DNA of 64,000 bases from JBLUOA01 sp048060095. Lineage in GTDB: Bacteria; Pseudomonadota; Alphaproteobacteria; Rhodobacterales; Rhodobacteraceae. Position 1 is the stretch's first letter. Each line of letters begins with the position of its first letter. Shown in pieces: positions 25,173 to 32,901 of the stretch. A program made the position numbers and the translations under genes. The stretch is from NCBI RefSeq assembly GCF_048060095.1, contig NZ_JBLUOA010000004.1:1-64000 (forward strand), written 5' to 3'. Below the pieces are notes generated by a model, which was given only the letters and a program-made list of their open reading frames with translations, did not search any database and was not told the DNA's origin.

Positions 25173-26527
25173 GTCCAGCTTGCCTCGTATGTTTTGAGCG
25201 CGTCGATGATGAAGCCCTTGCGATCCTCAATCGGTTGCTTGTCGCCATCCTTGAAAATCCCGGCCACGGCAAAGGAGATCTCCTTGAGCACTGCCCCATC
25301 GTCCCGGCCCTCTTGCAGCGGAATGCGCAGAATGGTGTCGCCCGCGTAGGTGGGCAGGATGCCGTCGTAATCATCTGTGGGATGTTTCACCGGATTGCCG
25401 TCCGCCAATGACCGGATTTCCTTGCGCAACATGCGGCGGACCTTAGCGACGCCCCGGTCGGTAAAGCTGAGGTTTTCGCGGCTGTGGATGTTGCGCGGTC
25501 CCTGCGACACCCAAGCATCGTAGTCGCCCGGATCGCGTTGGCGCATCTCGTAGGGGCGGTCGGGGTCTTGGCCGTAAAAATCGGTTGAGCCATAGCCCAC
25601 CTTGGATTTGTCCGTCAGTCCCTTCGGGTCGTCGCCGTCGCGGAAATGCCGCCACGTCACGACCTGCGTGTGGGTGTCGTCGATCGGCACGACCCAGCGC
25701 GACAACCCGCAGCGCCCGAAATAGCGCGACCGGTCCGGCACCGGGAAATGCGCGCCGTTCTGCGTGAAGGAGGGCATCATGTGGTCATGGACCCGTATCC
25801 AGACGAAATCATTCACCCGGCGAACATTGGTGTAGAACTCACCAAACTGCGCCTCATGAAACTCGATCATCGGCATTTCCGCGAAGGCATCGATGAATTG
25901 TGACCGCACCGCCAGAGTATGCAGGTAGACCACATGGAAAGGGTCCCACGCATTCTCCATCACTTGTAGCCAGTTGCAGGGGGATTTAATGAGAGAGGGC
26001 AGCATCTCGTCCCCCTCTTCGTCGAAGGTGTCGATCACCGGGAAAGGCGGCTGTTCGGCGTGGGGGCCCATATAGGCGAATGCCAAGCCCTTGTATTCGA
26101 TTACGGGGTAGGCACCCAGACAGGCCTTTTTCTTGACCTGTGAGGCCGGAGGCTCGCAAGGCGTTTCCAGCACTGTGCCGTCCAGCCCGTATTTCCAGCC
26201 GTGGTAAGAACAGCGGATGCCGCCCGGTTCGATAATGCCGAACTCAAGGCTCATGTTGCGGTGCGCGCAGTGCAGATGTGTCAGGCCCAACTTGCCTTCG
26301 CCGGGTTCACGGAACAGCACCAGATCTTCACCCAGAATACGAATGCGATAGGGCAGATCGCTCACCTGATCGGTCATCGCGACGGGCAGCCAGAACCGGC
26401 GCTGGTATTCGCCGCAGGGTGTCCCGGGGCCAATTTCGGTCAGTTCCGGGTCCGGGGTTTGTGACCAGACCGATTGGCGATCATGGCCGCGAAAATCACC
26501 CTCTGGGGCTTTGAATGTCTCACTCAT
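25169..26527 (-). CDS. Rieske [2Fe-2S] ring-hydroxylating-type oxygenase, large subunit
   Basis: This 452-residue oxygenase has Rieske ligands C87-x-H89 and C106-x-x-H109 (CAHR...CSYHGW). The mononuclear iron site follows, with the DPFHVVYLH motif (D-x-x-H-x4-H). This is the large-subunit layout of phthalate- or vanillate-type oxygenases, which hydroxylate or demethylate substrates with O2. No ferredoxin or reductase gene lies nearby, so electrons must come from elsewhere. It follows the aldehyde dehydrogenase by 33 bp and is coupled to the paralogue pair. The substrate is not deducible; carnitine oxygenase CntA is shorter and usually next to CntB. Confidence 0.9.
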   Translation of the reverse strand: MSETFKAPEGDFRGHDRQSVWSQTPDPELTEIGPGTPCGEYQRRFWLPVAMTDQVSDLPYRIRILGEDLVLFREPGEGKLGLTHLHCAHRNMSLEFGIIEPGGIRCSYHGWKYGLDGTVLETPCEPPASQVKKKACLGAYPVIEYKGLAFAYMGPHAEQPPFPVIDTFDEEGDEMLPSLIKSPCNWLQVMENAWDPFHVVYLHTLAVRSQFIDAFAEMPMIEFHEAQFGEFYTNVRRVNDFVWIRVHDHMMPSFTQNGAHFPVPDRSRYFGRCGLSRWVVPIDDTHTQVVTWRHFRDGDDPKGLTDKSKVGYGSTDFYGQDPDRPYEMRQRDPGDYDAWVSQGPRNIHSRENLSFTDRGVAKVRRMLRKEIRSLADGNPVKHPTDDYDGILPTYAGDTILRIPLQEGRDDGAVLKEISFAVAGIFKDGDKQPIEDRKGFIIDALKTYEASWT

Positions 26528-26560
26528 AGGGGTCTCCGACGACTCTTGGTGCAGGTGCTG

Positions 26561-28024
26561 TCACGCGGAAAAGGGATCTGGGACGGGTTGGGACCCCGTC
26601 CAGATGGACTTGGTTTGCAGGAAGTCTTTGATGGCCTCTGGCCCCAGCTCTCGTCCATAACCCGACAGTTTGACGCCGCCGACCGGGCTGCCCGGGTCGA
26701 CGCTGCGGTAATGGTTGATGTAGACCGTGCCGGTATGAATGGCCTCTGCCACACGTTGGCCTTTTTGAGCGTCGCTGGTCCAAACGCCGCCCGCAAGGCC
26801 GTAATTGGTGTCATTGGCCAATCGGATCGCCTCCGCCTCGTCCTCGAACGATGTGATTGCCAGCACCGGCCCGAACACCTCTTCGCGCCACAGCTGCATG
26901 TCGGGGGTCACCTTGTCGAAAATCGTGGGGCCGACGTAATATCCGGCCTGTCCTTTTCCTGTCTCGATGCCATCCAACAGACAGTCCGCGCCCTCTTCTT
27001 TCGCGCGGGCGATCATCGTGGTGACTTTCTGGAAATGCGGGGCGTTGGCGAGCGGGCCGATCTGCGTCGCGGGGTCCATCGGATCACCGGGTTTCAACGC
27101 GCGGGCGCATTCGAGCAATCGGGCGACCAAAGCGTCCCTGATGGAGGACTGAACAATCAACCGGGAACCCGCCACGCAGGTCTGTCCATTTGACAGGAAG
27201 ATACCGGACATGACTCCGTTCACGGTGCTCTCAAGATCGCAATCCGCAAACACGACCTGAGCGGACTTGCCTCCCAGTTCCAGCGTTGTCGGCACCACCC
27301 CCGCGGCTGCGGCTTCTGCAACCTTGCGGCCCCCAGCGACAGAGCCTGTGAACGTCACCTTGCGGGTCAGGGGATGGCGGACCAGCGCTTCGCCCACTTC
27401 AGGGCCGAGGCCCGTCACGACATTCAGCACGCCCTCGGGCAATCCGGCCTCAAAGGCCATTCTGGCAAAGGCGACGGTAGAGGCTGTGGCCATCTCGGAC
27501 GGTTTGACAACCACAGTATTGCCCGCCGCCAGTGCCGGGGCAAGTTTCCACGCAAGGATCATCAGCGGTGAATTCCACGGCGTTATCGCGACGACCACGC
27601 CGTAGGGAATCCGGTGTCCGACGCTTTCGACACCGGGGATGGTGTTGGTCTGCGGCTCCGGCCCCAAGTGTCGCGCGGCATTGGCAAAATGGCGATACCA
27701 ACTGTGCAGCCCTGCAAACTGGCCGCGCACTTCGCTGATCCGCTTGCCGTTGTCGCGCACCTCTGGTTCGACAAGTTCTTCCCAACGGGCTTCAAGCACA
27801 TCGGCCAAACCCTCCAGCATTGCCGCGCGGGTTTCGGCGTCGGCTGCCGCCCATGGACCGCTGCGAAAGGCGCGGTCAGCGGATCGGATTGCTGCGTCCG
27901 CCTCAACCGCGCCGCAGCGGGCCAGTTTGCTCCAGACCTTACCGGTTGCCGGGTCAATGCTGTCAATCATTGGACCCTCCCAATCGACATCGGCGCCATC
28001 AATGAAAGGGGAGAAAACCTGCAT
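26561..28024 (-). CDS. Aldehyde dehydrogenase (NAD(P)+-dependent)
   Basis: A 487-residue ALDH-superfamily enzyme with the N-x4-K region (ITPWNSPLMI and VVKPSE), the general base E249 (LELGGKS) and the nucleophile C283 (GQTCVAGSR). It oxidises an aldehyde to an acid. It heads the minus-strand operon and is divergent from the aminotransferase/TPP decarboxylase genes. Decarboxylation of a 2-oxo acid by the latter would produce an aldehyde, so this enzyme is a natural next step. Betaine-aldehyde-type dehydrogenases are among its closest-looking relatives, but the substrate is open. Confidence 0.92.
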   Translation of the reverse strand: MQVFSPFIDGADVDWEGPMIDSIDPATGKVWSKLARCGAVEADAAIRSADRAFRSGPWAAADAETRAAMLEGLADVLEARWEELVEPEVRDNGKRISEVRGQFAGLHSWYRHFANAARHLGPEPQTNTIPGVESVGHRIPYGVVVAITPWNSPLMILAWKLAPALAAGNTVVVKPSEMATASTVAFARMAFEAGLPEGVLNVVTGLGPEVGEALVRHPLTRKVTFTGSVAGGRKVAEAAAAGVVPTTLELGGKSAQVVFADCDLESTVNGVMSGIFLSNGQTCVAGSRLIVQSSIRDALVARLLECARALKPGDPMDPATQIGPLANAPHFQKVTTMIARAKEEGADCLLDGIETGKGQAGYYVGPTIFDKVTPDMQLWREEVFGPVLAITSFEDEAEAIRLANDTNYGLAGGVWTSDAQKGQRVAEAIHTGTVYINHYRSVDPGSPVGGVKLSGYGRELGPEAIKDFLQTKSIWTGSQPVPDPFSA

Positions 28025-28171
28025 TCAGTTTTCCTTTGCCGTAACATGTCGGCCGGGTGCCCCCGGGTCGATTGTTAAGATCAGGCTGTCCGATATCGCG
28101 GGCAAGGCGGTGCGCTTCTTTCATTCTGATGCTGGTAAAAGTCTTCTATCATAATATTTTTGGAAGTGAAT

Positions 28172-28181
28172 TGATTAATCA
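28172..28181. promoter_or_regulatory. Palindrome in the ALDH / aminotransferase divergent region
   Basis: TGATTAATCA is a perfect 10-bp palindrome in an AT-rich patch between two divergent operons (the 199-bp gap 28025-28223). It overlaps TTGATT, a possible -35 element for the plus-strand operon. It is a candidate operator for a shared regulator, perhaps the XRE-cupin protein encoded at 32192. Short palindromes in AT-rich DNA also arise by chance. Confidence 0.3.
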
Positions 28182-28223
28182 TACTGCCTATGTGATGTAT
28201 TGAAAAGTGAGCCGGAGGAAGCG

Positions 28224-29318
28224 ATGGCCGTTTCTCGTGCAAAGCAGGGGATAGAGCGGATAAAGCCGCATATGATCGGGGGACAAGCTGACGCTGTGCC
28301 GCCGGCCTCTATCCTGCTGAATTCAAACGAAAGCGCGTTCGGGGCCAGCCCGTTTGCACGTCAGGCCGCGCGTGCTGCGGCGGCAAACATCGAAAGATAT
28401 GTGGAAAACGTCGATCATTTCCTTGTGCCCGCGCTGGCAGAACATTTTGGGCTGGACGCCGCGCGGATCACCACGGGGCAAGGCTCGGATGACCTGCTGG
28501 CCCGGCTGGCCCGTGGTTATCTGGGGCCGGGCACCGAATTACTGCGTAGTGCGAACAGCTACCTCAAGGTGCCCAATTATGCCCATGCCAATGATGCCGA
28601 TGTCGTGTCGGTGCCGGACATCAACTTCAAACCGTCGGTAGACGCCCTGATTGCAGGTTTGACGGAGCGGACGCGGATCGTCTATCTGGCCAACCCCGAG
28701 AACCCGGCGGGCACCTATCTGACTGGTGCCGAAGTCAGAAAGCTGCACGCGGCGATGCCTGACACTGCACTGCTGGTTCTGGATTGCGCTTATGAGGAAT
28801 ATGTTGACGCACCTGACTATGAACCGGGGCATGTGCTGGTCGAGGAGGCTGAGAATGTGGTCATGTGTCGGACGTTTTCAAAGATCTATGGTCTTGCTGG
28901 CGCACGCGTCGGTTGGCTCTACGGGCCCGAAGATGTTGTTGACACCGCTCGCCGTCTTGCGCTGACATTTCCCGTGGCCTCCCCCTCTGTCGCGGCGGTG
29001 ATTGCCGCGATGGATGATGTTGAGCATGTTCGGTCCGTTCGTGCCGCCAACCTTGAGGGGCGTTGTTGGCTGACCGATCAAATGACCGATCTGGGGTTGG
29101 AAGTGATTCCCAGTCAAACCAATTTCATTCTGGTTCACATGCCCGATGCTGATTTCAGCGCCGCGGCCTGTGACACCGTGCTTCGCCAGCAGGGCATTGC
29201 GATCCGGCGCATGGTGGCCCCGGCCTATAGGGATTACATCCGCATTACGATCGGGCATCCGACCGACATGACGCTGGTGCGCGATGCGATTGCGAGATTC
29301 CTGGCGGGGGCGTCCTGA
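28224..29318 (+). CDS. PLP-dependent aminotransferase, HisC-like (class I/II)
   Basis: A 364-residue fold-type I aminotransferase resembling histidinol-phosphate aminotransferases. It has the N-terminal ILLNSNES motif, the GQGSDDLL cofactor loop, YLANPENPAGT and the PLP lysine K220 in TFSKIYGLAGARVGW. The start at 28224 has GGAGGAA; an upstream TTG at 28200 is less likely. The next gene starts on its final base. Next to a two-subunit TPP decarboxylase it probably makes a 2-oxo acid from an amino acid, as in cysteate/sulfopyruvate or phosphonoalanine/phosphonopyruvate pairs. Histidine biosynthesis is unlikely because no other his genes are nearby. Confidence 0.87.
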   Translation: MAVSRAKQGIERIKPHMIGGQADAVPPASILLNSNESAFGASPFARQAARAAAANIERYVENVDHFLVPALAEHFGLDAARITTGQGSDDLLARLARGYLGPGTELLRSANSYLKVPNYAHANDADVVSVPDINFKPSVDALIAGLTERTRIVYLANPENPAGTYLTGAEVRKLHAAMPDTALLVLDCAYEEYVDAPDYEPGHVLVEEAENVVMCRTFSKIYGLAGARVGWLYGPEDVVDTARRLALTFPVASPSVAAVIAAMDDVEHVRSVRAANLEGRCWLTDQMTDLGLEVIPSQTNFILVHMPDADFSAAACDTVLRQQGIAIRRMVAPAYRDYIRITIGHPTDMTLVRDAIARFLAGAS

Positions 29319-29866
29319 TGGGTGTTGCCGCCCCTTCATCGCCTGAGGCGCCGCATATTGCACATCCGTCAGGCTCCGGGATCATTAGTCAGCTCAAGGC
29401 CGCAGGTATAGGCGAGATCGTAGCCCTACCCGATATCGTCACCAGCGACGGGTTGCTCTGGCCGATCTCGAAAGACCCGGATTTTCGCCTGACACGGATC
29501 TGCAAGGAAGACGAAGGCGTCAGCATTTGTGGCGCGATGTCATATAACGGCACGCGGGCCGTGTTGATGATGCAGCAAACCGGGTTGATGGATTCTCTCA
29601 ATGCCATTCGTGCGATTGGTGTGGATTACGAATTGCCAATCGTGATGTTGGTGGGTTTGCAGGGGAAGGAACCCCATTTGCATCCCGATGCCTCGGCGTC
29701 CTACGGGGTGCGCATTGTCCGCCCGGTGCTGGATGCGATGGGTCTGTCACATTCCCCGATCGAAGAGCCGGGGGACGTGACCCATATCCCGGCCGCGATT
29801 GAGGCGGCTTATGCCCAATCCCGCCCCCACATCTTTCTGATTGGCCGACCACCGGAGGCAGCATGA
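29318..29866 (+). CDS. TPP-dependent 2-oxo acid decarboxylase, alpha (PYR) subunit, ComD-like
   Basis: A 182-residue protein matching the N-terminal (PYR) half of thiamine-diphosphate decarboxylases of the sulfopyruvate/phosphonopyruvate type. Visible landmarks are CKEDEGVSICGAMSYNG (with the catalytic-type glutamate that contacts TPP), MMQQTGLMDSLNAIRAIG and LPIVMLVGLQG. The PP half is the next gene, overlapping by 4 bp. Together they should decarboxylate a 2-oxo acid to an aldehyde. ComDE of sulfopyruvate metabolism is split in the same way, but the acid used here is unproven. Confidence 0.87.
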   Translation: MGVAAPSSPEAPHIAHPSGSGIISQLKAAGIGEIVALPDIVTSDGLLWPISKDPDFRLTRICKEDEGVSICGAMSYNGTRAVLMMQQTGLMDSLNAIRAIGVDYELPIVMLVGLQGKEPHLHPDASASYGVRIVRPVLDAMGLSHSPIEEPGDVTHIPAAIEAAYAQSRPHIFLIGRPPEAA

Positions 29867-30444
29867 CGTTCCGACGTGACGACGCCCTGCGCGCGTTGAT
29901 CCCCCATGTGGCACAGGACGACATTGTCGTGGCAGTCTATCAAAGTTGTTTTGACTGGCTGGTGCTGAACCCGCGCGACCTGAACTACGTCGCGGTGGGG
30001 GCGATGGGGCAGGCGTCTTCCCACGGATTGGGGCTGGCTTTGGCCAATAAGGGCCGCCGCGTGATCGTGCTGGACGGGGACGGCAGCCTGCTGATGAACC
30101 TTGGATCGCTGGTCACCGTTGCCAATGCCGGTGTGACCAATTTCTATCACTTCCTGTCGGCGAACCGGGTCTATGAAGTAAACGGCGCGCATCCGTTGCC
30201 GGGGGCCGAGACCGTGGACTTTGCGGGACTGGCGACAGCGGCAGGATACGCGGGATCGCGCAGCATCTCGACGCTGGAGGGCTTTCGAGATGGGCTGCCG
30301 CGCATCTTCGCCCAGCCCGGACCGCAGTTTGCAGCCCTTGAGTGGGTCGCGGGGGAGGATTATCCCAGAGACTACAACCATATCCACAGTGCCGAAGCCC
30401 GCACCCGTTTTCGCCGCGCACTTGCGCGTAAGGTACCGGCATAG
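29863..30444 (+). CDS. TPP-dependent 2-oxo acid decarboxylase, beta (PP) subunit, ComE-like
   Basis: A 193-residue subunit with the thiamine-diphosphate/Mg2+ binding motif: GDGSLLMNLGSL, then ~20 residues to the asparagine of SANRVYEVNG. The GAMGQASSHGLGLALAN segment that precedes the cofactor site is typical of sulfopyruvate and phosphonopyruvate decarboxylases. It is coupled to the alpha subunit by an ATGA overlap. The aldehyde product could be oxidised by the divergently encoded ALDH at 26561. Confidence 0.87.
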   Translation: MTFRRDDALRALIPHVAQDDIVVAVYQSCFDWLVLNPRDLNYVAVGAMGQASSHGLGLALANKGRRVIVLDGDGSLLMNLGSLVTVANAGVTNFYHFLSANRVYEVNGAHPLPGAETVDFAGLATAAGYAGSRSISTLEGFRDGLPRIFAQPGPQFAALEWVAGEDYPRDYNHIHSAEARTRFRRALARKVPA

Positions 30445-30501
30445 CGTGGCGGCCTATGACGCTTTGACGAAACGTCGGGCACAGCAAGGCCTCAAAGAAG
30501 T

Positions 30502-30537
30502 GTTGCATGAAAAGTAATATGTTGCTCTGAAAGCAAC
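30502..30537. promoter_or_regulatory. GTTGC repeats upstream of the MttB-like gene
   Basis: The 217-bp gap 30445-30661 contains GTTGC at 30502-30506 and again at 30521-30525. The latter forms an inverted repeat GTTGCT-CTGAA-AGCAAC (30521-30537). The arrangement, 125 bp before the next start codon, looks like a regulator binding site or a small hairpin. The nearby XRE-cupin regulator is a candidate binder. I see no gene in the rest of the gap. Confidence 0.3.
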
Positions 30538-30661
30538 GTTCCCATAGGCTGCCAGCGAATGGTCGTCCGGTGACGCGTTTCCCGATCCTGAACCAGCCCG
30601 GATTTGCCGAGGCACGGGAATTTCCATTCCAAAAAGGCGCAGGGCCGATGTAGGAGCACCC

Positions 30662-32188
30662 ATGGCACGACGTTCCACCCGAAAACGCAGGGACCCGAAT
30701 GCCGGGCTTGAGCAGACACCGTGGCGGCGGTTCAAGAACCCTTATGCGCCGATCGAAATTCTGACACCAGATCAGCTGCAACAAATCCACGACAATTCCA
30801 TGCGCATCCTGAGCGATATAGGGATCAGGGTGCTGGACGCGCGATCCCGCAGCTATCTGGCGCAGGCCGGCTGCACGGTCGATGAGGCGGAAGAGATGGT
30901 GCGCTTTGATCCCGACAGAGTGATGGAGCTGGTTTCCCTCGCGCCGGCAACGGCTGATCTTCATGCCCGCAACCCTGACTACAATCTGACGCTGGGCGGA
31001 AACGAGATCGTTTTTTCATCCGTCATGTGCCCGCCATTCGCCAATGATCTTGATCGGGGGCGACGCGCCGGGACATTTGAGGAAATGCGCGAATACGTCA
31101 AACTGGTTCATGCTATCAACGCCGTGCATCAGGCGGGCGGTGGCGGGTTTGAACCGCTCGACCTGCCCGCAGAAACGCGGCATCTGGACGTGGCCTTTGC
31201 CCATGCAACGCTTACTGACAAGACTTGGAAGTTCTGGAGCAACGGACAAACCCGTGCCAGGGACGCGATCGAGATTGCTAAGATCATGATGCAGTGCGAC
31301 GACGACGGCCTTGCCGCCCGTCCCGTAATCACCGCCCCGATCAATACCAATTCCCCCCTGATGATCGACACGGCCATGGCCGAAGGCATTGTCGAAATGG
31401 CGCGGGTTGGTCAGCCGCTGATCATTGCACCCTTCACGATGGCAGGCGCGATGAGCCCGGCAACCGAGGCCGGTGCCTTATCTGTCCAGAACGCAGAGGC
31501 GCTGGCAGCCTGTGCCCTGGCGCAAGCGGTTCGGCCCGGCGCGCCGGTTGTTTACGGGTCCTATCTGACGAATGTGGACATGCGCAGCGGATCGCCTGTT
31601 TTTGGGACACCGGTGTTTGCCAAGACGACGTGGGCCTCCGGCCAGCTTGCGCGGCACTATGGGCTGCCATTCCGATCCTCCCTGAACACCGGCTCCAATT
31701 CCGTGGATGCTCAGGCCGCCTATGAAACCGAAATGTGCCTTTGGGCCGCTGTCATGGGCCACGCCAACATCATCTTCGCGTCCGCTGGCTGGCTCGAAGG
31801 AGGACTATCGGGGTCATATGAAAAGCTGATCCTCGATGCCGAGATATTGCAGCTTATGACCGAAAGTATGCAGCCGATGCTGGTCAACACCGACACGCTG
31901 GGGTTTGACGCAATCAAAGAGGTTGGTCCCGGCGGGCATTTCTTTGGCTCACCCCATACGCTCGAACGCTATGAACATGCGTTCTATCATCCGATTTTGA
32001 CCGACACGCGCAATTACGAGACTTGGGCGGAGCAGGGCGGTGAATCCGCCGAAATCCGCGCCAACCGGATCTGGAAACAGATGCTGGCCGAATATGAAAG
32101 ACCACCGATGGATGCCGGCGTGGAAGACCAGTTGAAGGACTTTGTCGCCCGCCGCAAACATGAGATTTCGGCGGAGAACGCCGCCTAG
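30662..32188 (+). CDS. Trimethylamine methyltransferase (MttB) family protein, non-pyrrolysine
   Basis: A 508-residue MttB-superfamily protein. Typical segments are the N-terminal LTPDQLQQIHDNSMRILSDIGI (split here by family spacing), PFTMAGAMSPAT, VVYGSYLTNVDMRSGSPVFGTP and ASAGWLEGGLSGSYEKLILDAE. No in-frame amber codon occurs, so it lacks pyrrolysine and should not be a trimethylamine methyltransferase. Non-Pyl members demethylate quaternary amines such as glycine betaine, passing the methyl group to a corrinoid protein. No corrinoid protein gene is adjacent. AGGAGC precedes the ATG. The XRE-cupin gene ends convergently 3 bp away. Confidence 0.88.
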   Translation: MARRSTRKRRDPNAGLEQTPWRRFKNPYAPIEILTPDQLQQIHDNSMRILSDIGIRVLDARSRSYLAQAGCTVDEAEEMVRFDPDRVMELVSLAPATADLHARNPDYNLTLGGNEIVFSSVMCPPFANDLDRGRRAGTFEEMREYVKLVHAINAVHQAGGGGFEPLDLPAETRHLDVAFAHATLTDKTWKFWSNGQTRARDAIEIAKIMMQCDDDGLAARPVITAPINTNSPLMIDTAMAEGIVEMARVGQPLIIAPFTMAGAMSPATEAGALSVQNAEALAACALAQAVRPGAPVVYGSYLTNVDMRSGSPVFGTPVFAKTTWASGQLARHYGLPFRSSLNTGSNSVDAQAAYETEMCLWAAVMGHANIIFASAGWLEGGLSGSYEKLILDAEILQLMTESMQPMLVNTDTLGFDAIKEVGPGGHFFGSPHTLERYEHAFYHPILTDTRNYETWAEQGGESAEIRANRIWKQMLAEYERPPMDAGVEDQLKDFVARRKHEISAENAA

Positions 32189-32191
32189 CGA

Positions 32192-32797
32192 TCAGACAAT
32201 CTTGGCGGAAATGGTCGAGAAGGTGACCGACTTGGTAATCACCTCTTTAAGGCCGTGCAGCAATTCGGCATCAAAGCTCAGGGAATCCCCGACGGCCATG
32301 GGAAACTCCTCGTCCCCGCATTGATAGATACATTCCCCCTTGGTGATCGTCACAAAGACATAACCTCGGTTGATGTATTTGGGATATGTATCGTCCTTGC
32401 GTCGCCCATGAGTAACCGACGCTGCTTCGAACTCCAGCGGGTTTTTGTGGTGTCGCCCCAGAATGCGAAATTCGTGCTGGTGATCCGCAAAGCTGCGGGT
32501 TGCGGGCAGCCCTTGCCCCGCCTTTACGTGGATCACATCGGCGGTCTGAACGCTGTCCGCAAAGAAGGTGATGACGGACAATGACAGCGCATCGGCCAAC
32601 GATTCCAGCGTCGTCAACGAGGGCGAGACCTGACCGTTTTCGATGCGCGACACCATCGCCGAGGAAATCCCCGAAAGCTCTGCCAGTTTGCGCAGGGATA
32701 TATGCGCAATTTCGCGTTGCCGCTTTACCGCATGGCCGACCGTGACAGACAGGTCAACCTTCTCAGGAGGTGTGTCATGTGAAGAGTGTTGGTCCAA
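32192..32797 (-). CDS. XRE-family regulator with C-terminal cupin domain
   Basis: The protein has an XRE helix-turn-helix (RKLAELSGISSAMVSRIENGQVSPSL region) and a C-terminal cupin barrel (residues ~110-200, with TKGECIYQCGDEEFPMAVGDSLSF broken by family loops). Such regulators repress catabolic operons and respond to small molecules bound in the cupin. The start is uncertain: I chose TTG at 32797 because AGGA lies a few bases upstream; a GTG at 32866 would add 23 residues unlike the family. It is convergent with the MttB-like gene and probably controls one or both flanking catabolic operons. Confidence 0.82.
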   Translation of the reverse strand: MDQHSSHDTPPEKVDLSVTVGHAVKRQREIAHISLRKLAELSGISSAMVSRIENGQVSPSLTTLESLADALSLSVITFFADSVQTADVIHVKAGQGLPATRSFADHQHEFRILGRHHKNPLEFEAASVTHGRRKDDTYPKYINRGYVFVTITKGECIYQCGDEEFPMAVGDSLSFDAELLHGLKEVITKSVTFSTISAKIV

Positions 32798-32901
32798 GCT
32801 CGTGATCCTATCAATATCGCAGCCTATCCCGCTCAGGGCTGGGGGCAATGTAATGCAGACCGCCACCGCATGCCACCGGTGAAGCCTGACGCGTTGTGTG
32901 G

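Noticed and set aside
25169..26527. Rieske protein as carnitine oxygenase CntA
   Set aside because: It is longer than CntA, has no CntB-type reductase beside it, and sits outside the carnitine island.
28224..29318. Histidine biosynthesis gene hisC
   Set aside because: The aminotransferase is coupled to a decarboxylase and no other his genes are near, so a catabolic role is more likely.
30662..32188. Pyrrolysine-containing trimethylamine methyltransferase
   Set aside because: There is no in-frame amber codon, and the product is full length without read-through.
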